From positions 1-64,000 of the forward strand of contig NZ_STGM01000006.1 in assembly GCF_004854025.1 (NCBI RefSeq): 64,000 nucleotides of DNA, read 5' to 3'. The notes beneath the pieces were generated by a model that made no database searches, was not told where the DNA came from, and saw only the letters and a list, made by a program, of their open reading frames with translations. This DNA comes from Microbacterium hydrothermale. Lineage in GTDB: Bacteria; Actinomycetota; Actinomycetes; Actinomycetales; Microbacteriaceae. Positions 43,468-51,383 of the stretch are shown here, piece after piece. The first letter of the stretch is position 1; each line of letters starts with the position of its first letter. Position numbers and translations under genes: made by a program.

Positions 43468-44493
43468 TCACCCGGCGTCGGGAGAGGCGGACGGGTCGCC
43501 GTCCTCCACCAGCAGGGCGACCTCTTCGGGGGCCCAGCCGTAGGAGTTCTGCATCTGATCCGTGAGCGTGTCCAGCGCGGACGGGAGGGAGGTCGCGACG
43601 CCGTGGCGGACGTTCACGGCGCGATCGTCGAGGGCGTGGGCCGCCGCGCGGAGCTCGGCGACCAGGCGGCGCAAGCGCTCTCCGCCGGACGCGGCGGCCA
43701 GCAGCTTCGCGTCGCCGATCACGACGACGCCGAGCTCGCGAGGTCCCGTCGCGGTCGCGCGCGCCGACGGCCGCAGCGACAGGATGACCGCCGCGCCGCA
43801 GACGAGCACGATGACCATCGCGACGGCGGAGCCGACGTCCATCGAGCGGAACAGGGCGCCCACCGCTCCCGACCATCCGGTCGTCACGGCGACGAGGACG
43901 CGGGCGGCGGTGTACAGGGCGTAGGCGCCCATCGCGGCGGCGAGCAACAGGGCCGGGACGCGGTCGAGCGTCGACGAGAGGCCGGCGACGAGCGCACAGG
44001 AAGCGCAGATCAGCGCGAGCACGGCGGCCTTGATCGCCAGCGACCCGTCCTCGGGAAGGATCGCGGTGCATCCGCCGACCGCGGTGGCAGCGGCGGAGAC
44101 GACCCCGACGACGACCCCCCTCTTCCGGTCGGTGAGCGCCGCGACCGCGACCAGCATGAAGCCCGGCGCCATCACCATCGTCGCGTCGGCCACGACGAGC
44201 GCCGGCTTCCCGCCCCCGTACGCGTGCACGAGGTACATCACCGTCGAACCCATCGCGAAGAGGCCCGCCATCGCGGCGAACTGCACGTAGGTCGTGAACG
44301 GGACGGGCGCGCTCGTGCGGGGGAAGGCCGTGCACAGGATGCCGACAACGATGCCGAGGCACATGGCGGCGAGGCCGATGGTCAGCAGCACGACTCCCCC
44401 CGGGTGCTCCGCGTTCGCTCCGGCCACGATATCGGCCCGTTCCGGCTCGGCGTGCTCCGGGGCGGCTCGGCGGGCTCTCTTTCGGAACGGCAT
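43468..44493 (-). CDS. Membrane protein of unknown function, paralogue 1
   Basis: 341 residues: a short basic N-terminus (FRKRARR), seven hydrophobic segments (about 33-240), and a ~100-residue cytoplasmic C-domain (GVVVIGDAKLLAAASGGERLRRLVAELRAAAHALDDRAVNVRHGV) ending in SYGWAPEEVALLVEDGD. The gene immediately upstream (44572-45549) encodes the same layout with a matching C-terminal YGW-P motif, so the two are tandem paralogues. The start of the C-domain faintly resembles a GGDEF first strand/helix but no GGDEF signature exists. Function unknown. Confidence 0.75.
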   Translation of the reverse strand: MPFRKRARRAAPEHAEPERADIVAGANAEHPGGVVLLTIGLAAMCLGIVVGILCTAFPRTSAPVPFTTYVQFAAMAGLFAMGSTVMYLVHAYGGGKPALVVADATMVMAPGFMLVAVAALTDRKRGVVVGVVSAAATAVGGCTAILPEDGSLAIKAAVLALICASCALVAGLSSTLDRVPALLLAAAMGAYALYTAARVLVAVTTGWSGAVGALFRSMDVGSAVAMVIVLVCGAAVILSLRPSARATATGPRELGVVVIGDAKLLAAASGGERLRRLVAELRAAAHALDDRAVNVRHGVATSLPSALDTLTDQMQNSYGWAPEEVALLVEDGDPSASPDAG

Positions 44494-44571
44494 GTTCCGC
44501 GGTGGGGCGCGCTCGCGGTCCGCGCATCGCCGCGTTCGCCCCGCCCGTGGAATCCCGCACGTATGTCGCCG

Positions 44572-45549
44572 CTACTCAGCCCGCGGCGCGCGGGGCATCC
44601 CGCGCACGGAGGGCGCGGGTCGCGGGCGCGCGGCGTCTCCCGATGCGCCCAGCAGGGCCAGCTGGGCGGGCCGCCAGCCGTAGGCGTCGCGCAGTCGCGC
44701 CCGGATCGCGGGGAGAGCGGCGGAGCGGCGCATCTCCACTCCGCGGTACACGTCGACCGCCGAGGGATCGAGCTCGCGCGCGGCCAGGCGCAGTTCGGTG
44801 AGCAGGGCGAGCAGGCCGTCGGTGCCGAGCTCGCGGCGTCCACGCTGCCAGTCGGCGAGAGCGACGCGAGACCACTCCGACGACGCGTCCCGAGCGCGGG
44901 CCGTCGGCGAGCGACGGATGAGCACCACCGCGAGCCCGACGAGCAGGACGCACACGGTGGCCGCGGCGGCGGCCGCCCCCGCGGAGAAGAACATCCGGTC
45001 GACGGCCGATCCGGCCGCGGGGGTCGCGCCGACGACCAGTCGTACGAGGGAGTAGAGGCCGTAGGCGCCGTTCGTCGCGCTCAGGATCCACGCCGATCGA
45101 CGCGGGAGGGTGCGCGACCGCGAGCTGAGCACCGCGCACAGCAGGCAGGCCAGGGCGACGGCGCAGAGCCGGACGTTCAGCGCCGCGGGATCGGGGAGGA
45201 GGGCGGCGGAGGCGCCCACCGCCGCGGCGAGCACGATCGCGAGCGCGACCAGGGGGCGGATCCGTCGCGAGCGGGGCGGGGTGACCGCGATGCAGAGCAG
45301 GGCGGGCGCGAGCACCATGCCCATCGCCGCGAGCGCGAGCGGCAGGGGCCCGCCGCCCTGGAACGCCAGGATGAACATCGCGGTGGACCCGACCGACAGC
45401 ACGCCCGCGACCGTGGCGACGCGCAGGAAGAAATGCAGCGGACCGCGGCTGCCCAATTGCGGGAGGATCACCGCGATCACGCAGACGCCCAGCGTCGCGC
45501 ACATGACCGCGAGTCCGATCGACAGCACCATGGCGTCCTCCACGCTCAT
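44572..45549 (-). CDS. Membrane protein of unknown function, paralogue 2
   Basis: 325 residues: seven hydrophobic segments (about 7-210) and a C-domain (SRVALADWQRGRRELGTDGLLALLTELRLAARELDPSAVDVYRGVEM) ending DAYGWRPAQLALLGASGD. It aligns by eye with paralogue 1 through the membrane part (IGLAVMC, VGSTAMF/VGSTVMY, YGLYSLVRLVVG/YALYTAARVLVA) and the YGW motif. ATG 45549 directly abuts GGGAGG; GTG 45543 (spacing 6) or ATG 45531 are better-spaced alternatives. No partner genes suggest a role. Confidence 0.72.
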   Translation of the reverse strand: MSVEDAMVLSIGLAVMCATLGVCVIAVILPQLGSRGPLHFFLRVATVAGVLSVGSTAMFILAFQGGGPLPLALAAMGMVLAPALLCIAVTPPRSRRIRPLVALAIVLAAAVGASAALLPDPAALNVRLCAVALACLLCAVLSSRSRTLPRRSAWILSATNGAYGLYSLVRLVVGATPAAGSAVDRMFFSAGAAAAAATVCVLLVGLAVVLIRRSPTARARDASSEWSRVALADWQRGRRELGTDGLLALLTELRLAARELDPSAVDVYRGVEMRRSAALPAIRARLRDAYGWRPAQLALLGASGDAARPRPAPSVRGMPRAPRAE

Positions 45550-45662
45550 CCTCCCGGTCCGGCCCGCGTCCGCGGCATCCGCGGTCCGGGCTTGACGCGG
45601 GTGGTCGGCGGGGGGAGTGTTCGCCGTCGGGGCCGGGCGGGGCCGGGCGAGCGCCTGCCCGC

Positions 45663-46136
45663 TCAGTCGAAGTCGGCCGCGAGGGCGTTGCGGTGGTACT
45701 CGAAGATGATGCTCGTGCGGGTGGAGGCCACGCTGTGCCGGGCCGAGAGGTGGTCGACGACGAAGCGGCGCACCGCGGAGGAGTCGTCGACGGCGATGTG
45801 CACGAGGAAGTCGTCGGCGCCGCCGAGGAAGAACAGCTGGATCACATCGGGGTGCCGCCGGATCTCGTGGGCGAACGCGCGGATGCTCTCGTGCCGCTGC
45901 CCGGGACGCAGGGTGACCCCGACGATCGCCTGCAGACCGCGGCCGAGGCGGCTCTGGTCGACGGCAGCGTGGAAGCCGGTGATGAGGCCTCGGTCGACGA
46001 GGCCGCGCAGACGGGCGTGAGCGGTGGATGCCGCGACCCCGAGCTCCTCGGCGAGAGCCGCGTTCGTCATCCGCGCGTCGGCCGACAGCAGATCGATGAT
46101 GCGCGCGTCCAGGGGGTGCAGGTCGTCGTCGGTCAC
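45663..46136 (-). CDS. Lrp/AsnC-family regulator (alanine dehydrogenase regulator)
   Basis: 157 residues. HTH: LDARIIDLLSADARMTNAALAEELGVAASTAHARLRGLVDRGLI; RAM effector domain: GRGLQAIVGVTLRPGQRHESIRAF, ADDFLVHIAVDDSSAVRRFV and STRTSIIFEYHRN. GTG 46136 with AAGGA 6 nt upstream. Divergent from ald with a 155-bp promoter region holding an 18-bp inverted repeat; AldR-type Lrp proteins activate or repress ald in mycobacteria and relatives (established knowledge). Confidence 0.93.
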   Translation of the reverse strand: MTDDDLHPLDARIIDLLSADARMTNAALAEELGVAASTAHARLRGLVDRGLITGFHAAVDQSRLGRGLQAIVGVTLRPGQRHESIRAFAHEIRRHPDVIQLFFLGGADDFLVHIAVDDSSAVRRFVVDHLSARHSVASTRTSIIFEYHRNALAADFD

Positions 46137-46223
46137 CGTAGATCCTTCGCCTCGAGCGGGCGCGTGAGCCCGCGGCATCCGACGATATCTCCTCCAGAGA
46201 TCGGAGAGGCGAAGGATCTACGG
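46136..46223. promoter_or_regulatory. Perfect 18-bp inverted repeat flanking the lrp-ald promoter
   Basis: CCGTAGATCCTTCGCCTC (46136-46153) recurs as its exact complement GAGGCGAAGGATCTACGG (46206-46223), with 52 nt in between. The left copy contains the ribosome site and touches the start codon of the Lrp gene. A further GATCCTTC lies at about 46252. Spacing is several helical turns, suiting wrapping by an Lrp octamer. Confidence 0.75.
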
Positions 46224-46291
46224 CGAAACACCACCGAAACCCTGTTTTCTGCGATCCTTCCGGCATCGCTCATCCGCTCGAGGAGGAACCC

Positions 46292-47377
46292 ATGCGCGTG
46301 TCCGTGCCCACCGAGATCAAGAACAACGAGAACCGCGTCGCGATGACGCCGGCCGGGGTCGACGCACTCGTCCACCGCGGCCACGAGGTCTTCGTGCAGG
46401 CCGGGGCGGGCGAGGGCAGCGGCTTCTCCGACGAGCAGTACCGCGCGGCCGGAGCGGAGATCACCGACACGGCCGAGCAGACGTGGGCGCGCGCCGAGCT
46501 CCTCGTGAAGGTCAAGGAGCCGATCGCGCCCGAGTACGGCTTCCTGCGCGACGACCTCACCCTCTTCACCTATCTGCACCTCGCCGCCGACCGCCCGCTG
46601 ACCGACGCCCTCATGGCCGCGGGCACCACGGCCGTGGCCTACGAGACCGTGCAGACCGCGGACCGCGCGCTGCCGTTGCTCGCCCCCATGAGCGAGGTCG
46701 CGGGGCGCCTGTCGATCATCGAGGGCGCCCACCACCTCCTGCGCGCCTCGGGCGGTCGGGGTCTGCTCCCCGGCGGGGTGCCCGGCACGCCCCGGGCCAA
46801 GGTCGTCGTGATCGGCGGCGGCGTCGCGGGAGAGCACGCGGCGGCCAACGCCCTCGGCCTCGGCGCCCGCGTGACGGTCGTCGACGTCTCGCTGCCCAAG
46901 CTCCGCCAGATCGAGGAGCGCTTCGGCGGCGCGATCGAGACCCGCGCCTCGACCCGCCTCGAGATCGCCGAGCAGCTCGCCGACGCCGATCTCGTGATCG
47001 GATCGGTGCTCATCCCCGGTGCCGCCGCCCCCAAGCTCGTCACCGACGACATGGTCGCCGCGATGAAGCCCGGCTCCGTGCTCGTCGACATCGCGATCGA
47101 CCAGGGCGGATGCTTCGAGGGCTCACGCCCGACCACCCACGACGCGCCCACGTTCCGCGTGCACGATTCGCTCTACTACTGCGTGGCGAACATGCCCGGC
47201 GCGGTGCCGCACACGTCGACCCGCGCGCTGTCGAACGCCACCCTGCCCTACATCACGCGCATCGCGGATCAGGGCTGGGATGCCGCGGCATCCGCCGACC
47301 CCGCTCTCGCGAAGGGCCTGAACGTGCGCGCCGGCGAGGTCACGAACGAGGGCGTGCGCGCCGCTTTCGCTCTCTGA
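46292..47377 (+). CDS. ald: Alanine dehydrogenase
   Basis: 361 residues. VPTEIKNNENRVAMTPAGV (substrate Arg and Lys region), LVKVKEPI with the catalytic Lys, TYLHLAAD (His), VIGGGVAGEHAAANALGLGA Rossmann motif, DIAIDQGGCFEGSRPTTHD and VANMPGAVPHTSTRALSNATLPY. It interconverts L-alanine and pyruvate/ammonia with NAD. ~10 residues shorter than the usual 371. GAGGAGGAA ribosome site. Contains the heptamer pair GGATGCCGCGGCATCC at 47278. Confidence 0.97.
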   Translation: MRVSVPTEIKNNENRVAMTPAGVDALVHRGHEVFVQAGAGEGSGFSDEQYRAAGAEITDTAEQTWARAELLVKVKEPIAPEYGFLRDDLTLFTYLHLAADRPLTDALMAAGTTAVAYETVQTADRALPLLAPMSEVAGRLSIIEGAHHLLRASGGRGLLPGGVPGTPRAKVVVIGGGVAGEHAAANALGLGARVTVVDVSLPKLRQIEERFGGAIETRASTRLEIAEQLADADLVIGSVLIPGAAAPKLVTDDMVAAMKPGSVLVDIAIDQGGCFEGSRPTTHDAPTFRVHDSLYYCVANMPGAVPHTSTRALSNATLPYITRIADQGWDAAASADPALAKGLNVRAGEVTNEGVRAAFAL

Positions 47378-47412
47378 GCTCCCGCGGGTGCAGCGCGCGC
47401 CGCTCTCCTCAT

Positions 47413-47469
47413 CGAGTGTCCGAGACGCCCGGACGGGTTCCGAGAGCGTCCGGGTGTTTCGGACACTCG
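47413..47469. repeat. Inverted repeat family A, copy 4 (ald-regulator convergent gap)
   Basis: Arms 47413-47435 and 47447-47469 (23 nt; the two differences are G-U compatible) around an 11-nt loop. Outer CGAGTGTCCG and inner CCGGACG are conserved with copies 2 and 3. Between convergent genes it could act as a bidirectional terminator. Confidence 0.85.
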
Positions 47470-47512
47470 GCGACGTCAGGCGCACGCCCCGACCACTCCG
47501 GATGCCGCGCCC

Positions 47513-48196
47513 TCAGCCCCGCACCCACGCGTAGGTGATCTCGGGTCGGCCCTGGCCGCCGTAGCGCGGCTCGCGGCGCACGCGCCCCGCGTCGGCGAGG
47601 TGCTCGAGGTAGCGGCGGGCGGTGACCCGCGACATCCCCTCGCTCTCGCCGACCTCGGTGGACGACACCGCGGTCGGCGCCGTGCGCACCCGCTCGGCGA
47701 CGGCCGACAGGGTCGTGTCGCTGAGTCCCTTCGGCAGGCCGGGGGAGCCGACCGTGCGCAGCGACCCGAGCAGCGCGTCGACCTCCGACTGCGTGGCCTC
47801 GCCCGCCGCCCGATCCAGTCCCTCGACGTACGCGCGGTACGCCTCGAGCCGCTCGCGGAACGCCGCGAACGCGAAGGGCTTGATGAGGTACTGCACCACC
47901 CCGATCGATACGGCCGCCCGCACAGTGTCGGCGTCGCGCACGGCCGTGACGGCGATGATGTCGACGCGCGAGCCCATGGCGCGCGCCCGCCGCGCGACGT
48001 CGAGGCCCGCCCCGTCGGGCATGGTCATGTCGAGCAGCACGAGGTCGATGCGGCGATCCGCGTCGCTCAGCGCGGTGAGGGCGGCGCGGGCGCCGGCGGC
48101 CTGGCCGACCACCTCGAAGCCCGGGATCCGGCCGACGTAGGCGCTGTGCAGCTCGAGCGCGAGAGCGTCGTCGTCGACGACCAGCACCCGGATCAT
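47513..48196 (-). CDS. Response regulator, CitB/DcuR family (for dctA)
   Basis: 227 residues. Receiver MIRVLVVDDDALALELHSAYV with Asp56 (LVLLDMTMP) and YLIKPFAF. C-terminal HTH EGMSRVTARRYLEHLADAGRVRREPRYGGQGRPEI. Overlaps the kinase gene by 4 bp. Close in layout to the regulator at 36478, including the LPKGLS/LPKGLA linker, so the two systems are paralogous. Probably controls the nearby dctA-citE operon. Confidence 0.92.
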   Translation of the reverse strand: MIRVLVVDDDALALELHSAYVGRIPGFEVVGQAAGARAALTALSDADRRIDLVLLDMTMPDGAGLDVARRARAMGSRVDIIAVTAVRDADTVRAAVSIGVVQYLIKPFAFAAFRERLEAYRAYVEGLDRAAGEATQSEVDALLGSLRTVGSPGLPKGLSDTTLSAVAERVRTAPTAVSSTEVGESEGMSRVTARRYLEHLADAGRVRREPRYGGQGRPEITYAWVRG

Positions 48197-49797
48197 CCGG
48201 TCACCGCCTCGGCGACCGCGGGGAGGAAGATCCGCACCGTCGTGGGGTCTGAACTCACCTGCAGCGTCCCGCCGCGCGCCGCGACGATGTCGCTCACGAG
48301 GGCCAGACCGACGCCGCGACCGCCCGGGCCGCGGGGAGTCTTCGTCGAGCTGCCGAACGCGAACGGATCGGCGAGGTGCGGGTCGAACCCCGCGCCTCCG
48401 TCCGACACCTCGATGACCACGTCGTCGCCGTTCTCCCGCAGGGCCGCCCGCACCCATCGCGGCTCGGCGCCCGCGGCGGCGGCGTCGAGGGCGTTGTCGA
48501 CGAGGTTGCCCACGACGGTCACGGCCTCCGCCGGGGCGAGGGGGAGGGCGGGGGTGGGCTCGGCGACGTCGAGGTCGAGGCGCACGCCGCGCTCCGCGGC
48601 CTCGTCGAGCTTTCCGAGCAGGAGGGCGACGACGATCGTGCCCTCGTCGTGCGACACGAGACGATCGGCGAGTTCCTGGCGTTCTCCGGTGGATGCCACG
48701 ATCAGCCGCCGCGCGTCGTCGACACGGCCCAGCTCGAGCAGCGCCAGCAGCGCGTGCAGGCGGTTGCCGTGCTCGTGCGTCTGCGAGCGCAGGGTCTCGC
48801 TGAGGGTGCGCACACCCTCGAGCTCGCCGAGCAGCGCCTGCAGCTCGGAGCGGTCGCGCAGGGTCATGACGTGGCCGCGCGCGGGGGCGCGGCGCCCCGT
48901 GAGGTCCCGCGCCTCCTCCTGGTTGACCAGGAGCACGCGGTCGCCGTTGACCACGGTCTCCTCGACCATGCGGCGCCCCGTCGCGATGGCCTCGGCGAGG
49001 GCGGCATCCATCTCCGCCTCCCGCGGGTCGAGCGAGACCTGGCCCGACGACGCCGGCGGCAGGCCCAGCAGGTCGGCCGCCTCGTCGTTGTAGAGCACGA
49101 TCCGTCCCGACCGATCGGTGACGACGAGCCCCTCGCGCAGGGAGTGCAGCACGGTCTCGTAGCTCTCGACGAGACGCGACAGCTCCTCGGGCGTGTACGA
49201 CCCGGTCACCCGGCGCGCGCTGCGGCGCACGTACAGCGCGCCCAGCACCCCGAGGCCCACGATGGCGGCGGATGCCAGCACGATGAGCGGGGCGCGGGCC
49301 GCGATGTCCTGCTGCACGGCGCCGAGGGTGACCCCCACGGACACGAGGGCGACGATGGCGCCGGCTTCGTCGCCGCCCTGACGGATCGGGGCGATGGTGC
49401 GCACCGAGGGGCCGAGCGTGCCCTCGTACACCTCGGTGAAGGTGCGTCCGGCGAGGGCCTCGTCGCGCGAACCGATGTAGGGGAGCCCGATCTCCGCCCG
49501 ATTCGGATGCGTCAGACGGATGCCGTCGGGCGTCATGATCGTGACGAACGAGACGTCCGTCTCGCCGAGGATCTGCTCGACCATCGGCTGCAGGCGGTCG
49601 GAGTCGCCCGCCGCGGCGAGGGCCGCCACGTCGGGTTCGTGGGCGAGCGTCTCGGCCACCGAGCGCGTGACCTTCTCGGCCTCGCGCTGTCCGGAGTCGC
49701 TGAGCTGCACCGACAAGAGCGCGGCGAGCACGCCGGCCACGAGCACGACGACGCCGAGAGAGACCAGCGCCAGTCGTCCACCCACGCTCAACCGCAT
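48193..49797 (-). CDS. Sensor histidine kinase, CitA/DcuS/DctB-type with PAS domain
   Basis: 534 residues. TM1 (about 8-32), Cache/PDC domain (about 35-165; IMTPDGIRLTHPNRAEIG), TM2 (APLIVLASAAIVGLGVLGALYV), PAS (about 215-325; LREGLVVTDRSGRIVLYNDEAADLLGL), H-box RSQTHEHGNRLHALLALLELG, HATPase (NLVDNALDA, SDGGAGFDP, GVGLALVSD). Start set at ATG 49797, where the TM1 leader begins; a longer frame exists upstream without support. Divergent from dctA, so probably a C4-dicarboxylate sensor. Confidence 0.92.
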   Translation of the reverse strand: MRLSVGGRLALVSLGVVVLVAGVLAALLSVQLSDSGQREAEKVTRSVAETLAHEPDVAALAAAGDSDRLQPMVEQILGETDVSFVTIMTPDGIRLTHPNRAEIGLPYIGSRDEALAGRTFTEVYEGTLGPSVRTIAPIRQGGDEAGAIVALVSVGVTLGAVQQDIAARAPLIVLASAAIVGLGVLGALYVRRSARRVTGSYTPEELSRLVESYETVLHSLREGLVVTDRSGRIVLYNDEAADLLGLPPASSGQVSLDPREAEMDAALAEAIATGRRMVEETVVNGDRVLLVNQEEARDLTGRRAPARGHVMTLRDRSELQALLGELEGVRTLSETLRSQTHEHGNRLHALLALLELGRVDDARRLIVASTGERQELADRLVSHDEGTIVVALLLGKLDEAAERGVRLDLDVAEPTPALPLAPAEAVTVVGNLVDNALDAAAAGAEPRWVRAALRENGDDVVIEVSDGGAGFDPHLADPFAFGSSTKTPRGPGGRGVGLALVSDIVAARGGTLQVSSDPTTVRIFLPAVAEAVTG

Positions 49798-49934
49798 GCC
49801 CACCGCCCTTCGTCGCGCCTGCCGTGAACAATACGACCACAAATCGCGGGCCGGTCCGCCCTCGACCACAGTCGACTCATCCACTCCGGCGCTCCCGCCG
49901 GACAACGAAGACGTTAGGAAAGGGATAGGCGCTG

Positions 49935-51383
49935 ATGGCTCTCTCACTCCGCACCACTCGCGACGGTCGACCGCGTAAGAAGATCGACCGCAACCACTGG
50001 CTCTACATCGCCGTCATCGTCGCCGTCGTGGCGGGCGTGATCGTCGGCCTCGCCGCCCCGCAGTTCGCGCAGGGTCTCGAACCCGTCGGCAAGGGTTTCG
50101 TCAACCTGATCAAGATGATGATCGCCCCGGTCATCTTCTGCACGATCGTCGTGGGCATCGGCTCGATCGCGAAGGCCTCGACGGTCGGCAAGATCGGCGG
50201 CCTGGCCCTGGGCTACTTCCTCGTGATGTCGACCTTCGCTCTCGGCATCGGCCTGCTCGTCGGCAACATCATCCACCCCGGCGAGGGTCTCAACATCGGC
50301 AGCGCCTCGTACGACGCCGTCCCCGAGGCCACCACCACGCAGGACTTCGTGCTCGGCATCATCCCGACGACGTTCTTCTCGGCGTTCACCGGCGGCAGCA
50401 TCCTGCAGGTGCTCTTCATCGCGCTGCTCTCCGGCTTCGCGCTGCAGGGCATGGGCGAGCGCGGTGCGCGCATGGTCGAGGGCATCCGCAACTTCCAGGT
50501 GCTCGTCTTCCGCATCCTCGGCATGATCCTGTGGCTGGCCCCGATCGGCGCGTTCGGCGCGATCGCCGCGGTGGTCGGCAAGACCGGCTTCGGCGCCGTC
50601 ATCAGCCTCGGCATCCTGATGGGCTCGTTCTACCTGACGTGCTTCCTGTTCATCGCGGTGGTGCTGGGCGGTCTGCTCTACGCCGTCACGCGGGTCAACA
50701 TCTTCTCGCTCATGAAGTACCTCGGCCGCGAGTACCTCCTGATCGTCGGCACCTCGTCGTCGGAGGCCGCTCTGCCCCGCCTCATCGCCAAGATGGAGCA
50801 CCTCGGCGTCTCGAAGCCCGTGGTCGGCATCACCGTGCCGACCGGGTATTCGTTCAACCTCGACGGCACCGCGATCTACCTGACGATGGCGTCGCTGTTC
50901 ATCGCCACGGCGATGGGCGCGCCGATGTCGATCCCCGAGCAGATCGGTCTGCTGATCTTCATGATCATCGCCTCCAAGGGCGCGGCCGGTGTCACCGGTG
51001 CGGGCCTGGCGACCCTCGCCGGCGGCCTGTCGGCCTACCGCCCCGACCTCGTCAACGGCGTCGGCGTCATCGTCGGCATCGACCGGTTCATGTCGGAGGC
51101 CCGCGCGGTCACCAACTTCACCGGCAACGCCGTGGCGACCCTGCTCATCGGAGCCTGGACGAAGCAGTACGACGGCCAGCGGGTGCGCGAGGTGCTCGCG
51201 GGGCAGATCCCCTTCGACGAGACCCTCCTGACCGGCCACGACCACTCGGCCACTCCGGCGGCGGATGCCAAGGAGCAGGCCTCGACCGGAGCGGGCACCG
51301 GCCCCTCCGCCGTCGACACGCAGGCGCTCAACGCCTTCCGCGCTCAGGCGGAAGCGGAGGCGGCGGCGCGGAGCCGCTCGTGA
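49935..51383 (+). CDS. dctA: C4-dicarboxylate/H+ (Na+) symporter
   Basis: 482 residues of the DAACS family. IKMMIAPVIFCTIVVGI, the serine-rich loop VGTSSSEAALPRLIAKME, VPTGYSFNLDGTAIYLTMASLFIA and TNFTGNAVATLLIG are the substrate/ion-binding hairpins and helix 8 of DctA/GltP. It imports succinate, fumarate or malate. A ~50-residue Ala/Glu-rich C-terminal tail is longer than usual. AGGAAAGGGATAGG lies before ATG. Divergent from the sensor kinase; stop overlaps the CitE-like gene. Confidence 0.96.
   Translation: MALSLRTTRDGRPRKKIDRNHWLYIAVIVAVVAGVIVGLAAPQFAQGLEPVGKGFVNLIKMMIAPVIFCTIVVGIGSIAKASTVGKIGGLALGYFLVMSTFALGIGLLVGNIIHPGEGLNIGSASYDAVPEATTTQDFVLGIIPTTFFSAFTGGSILQVLFIALLSGFALQGMGERGARMVEGIRNFQVLVFRILGMILWLAPIGAFGAIAAVVGKTGFGAVISLGILMGSFYLTCFLFIAVVLGGLLYAVTRVNIFSLMKYLGREYLLIVGTSSSEAALPRLIAKMEHLGVSKPVVGITVPTGYSFNLDGTAIYLTMASLFIATAMGAPMSIPEQIGLLIFMIIASKGAAGVTGAGLATLAGGLSAYRPDLVNGVGVIVGIDRFMSEARAVTNFTGNAVATLLIGAWTKQYDGQRVREVLAGQIPFDETLLTGHDHSATPAADAKEQASTGAGTGPSAVDTQALNAFRAQAEAEAAARSRS

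Noticed and set aside
43468..45549. Diguanylate cyclase assignment for the two 7-TM paralogues
   Set aside because: The C-domains lack GGDEF and I-site signatures; only a vague resemblance at the first strand was seen.
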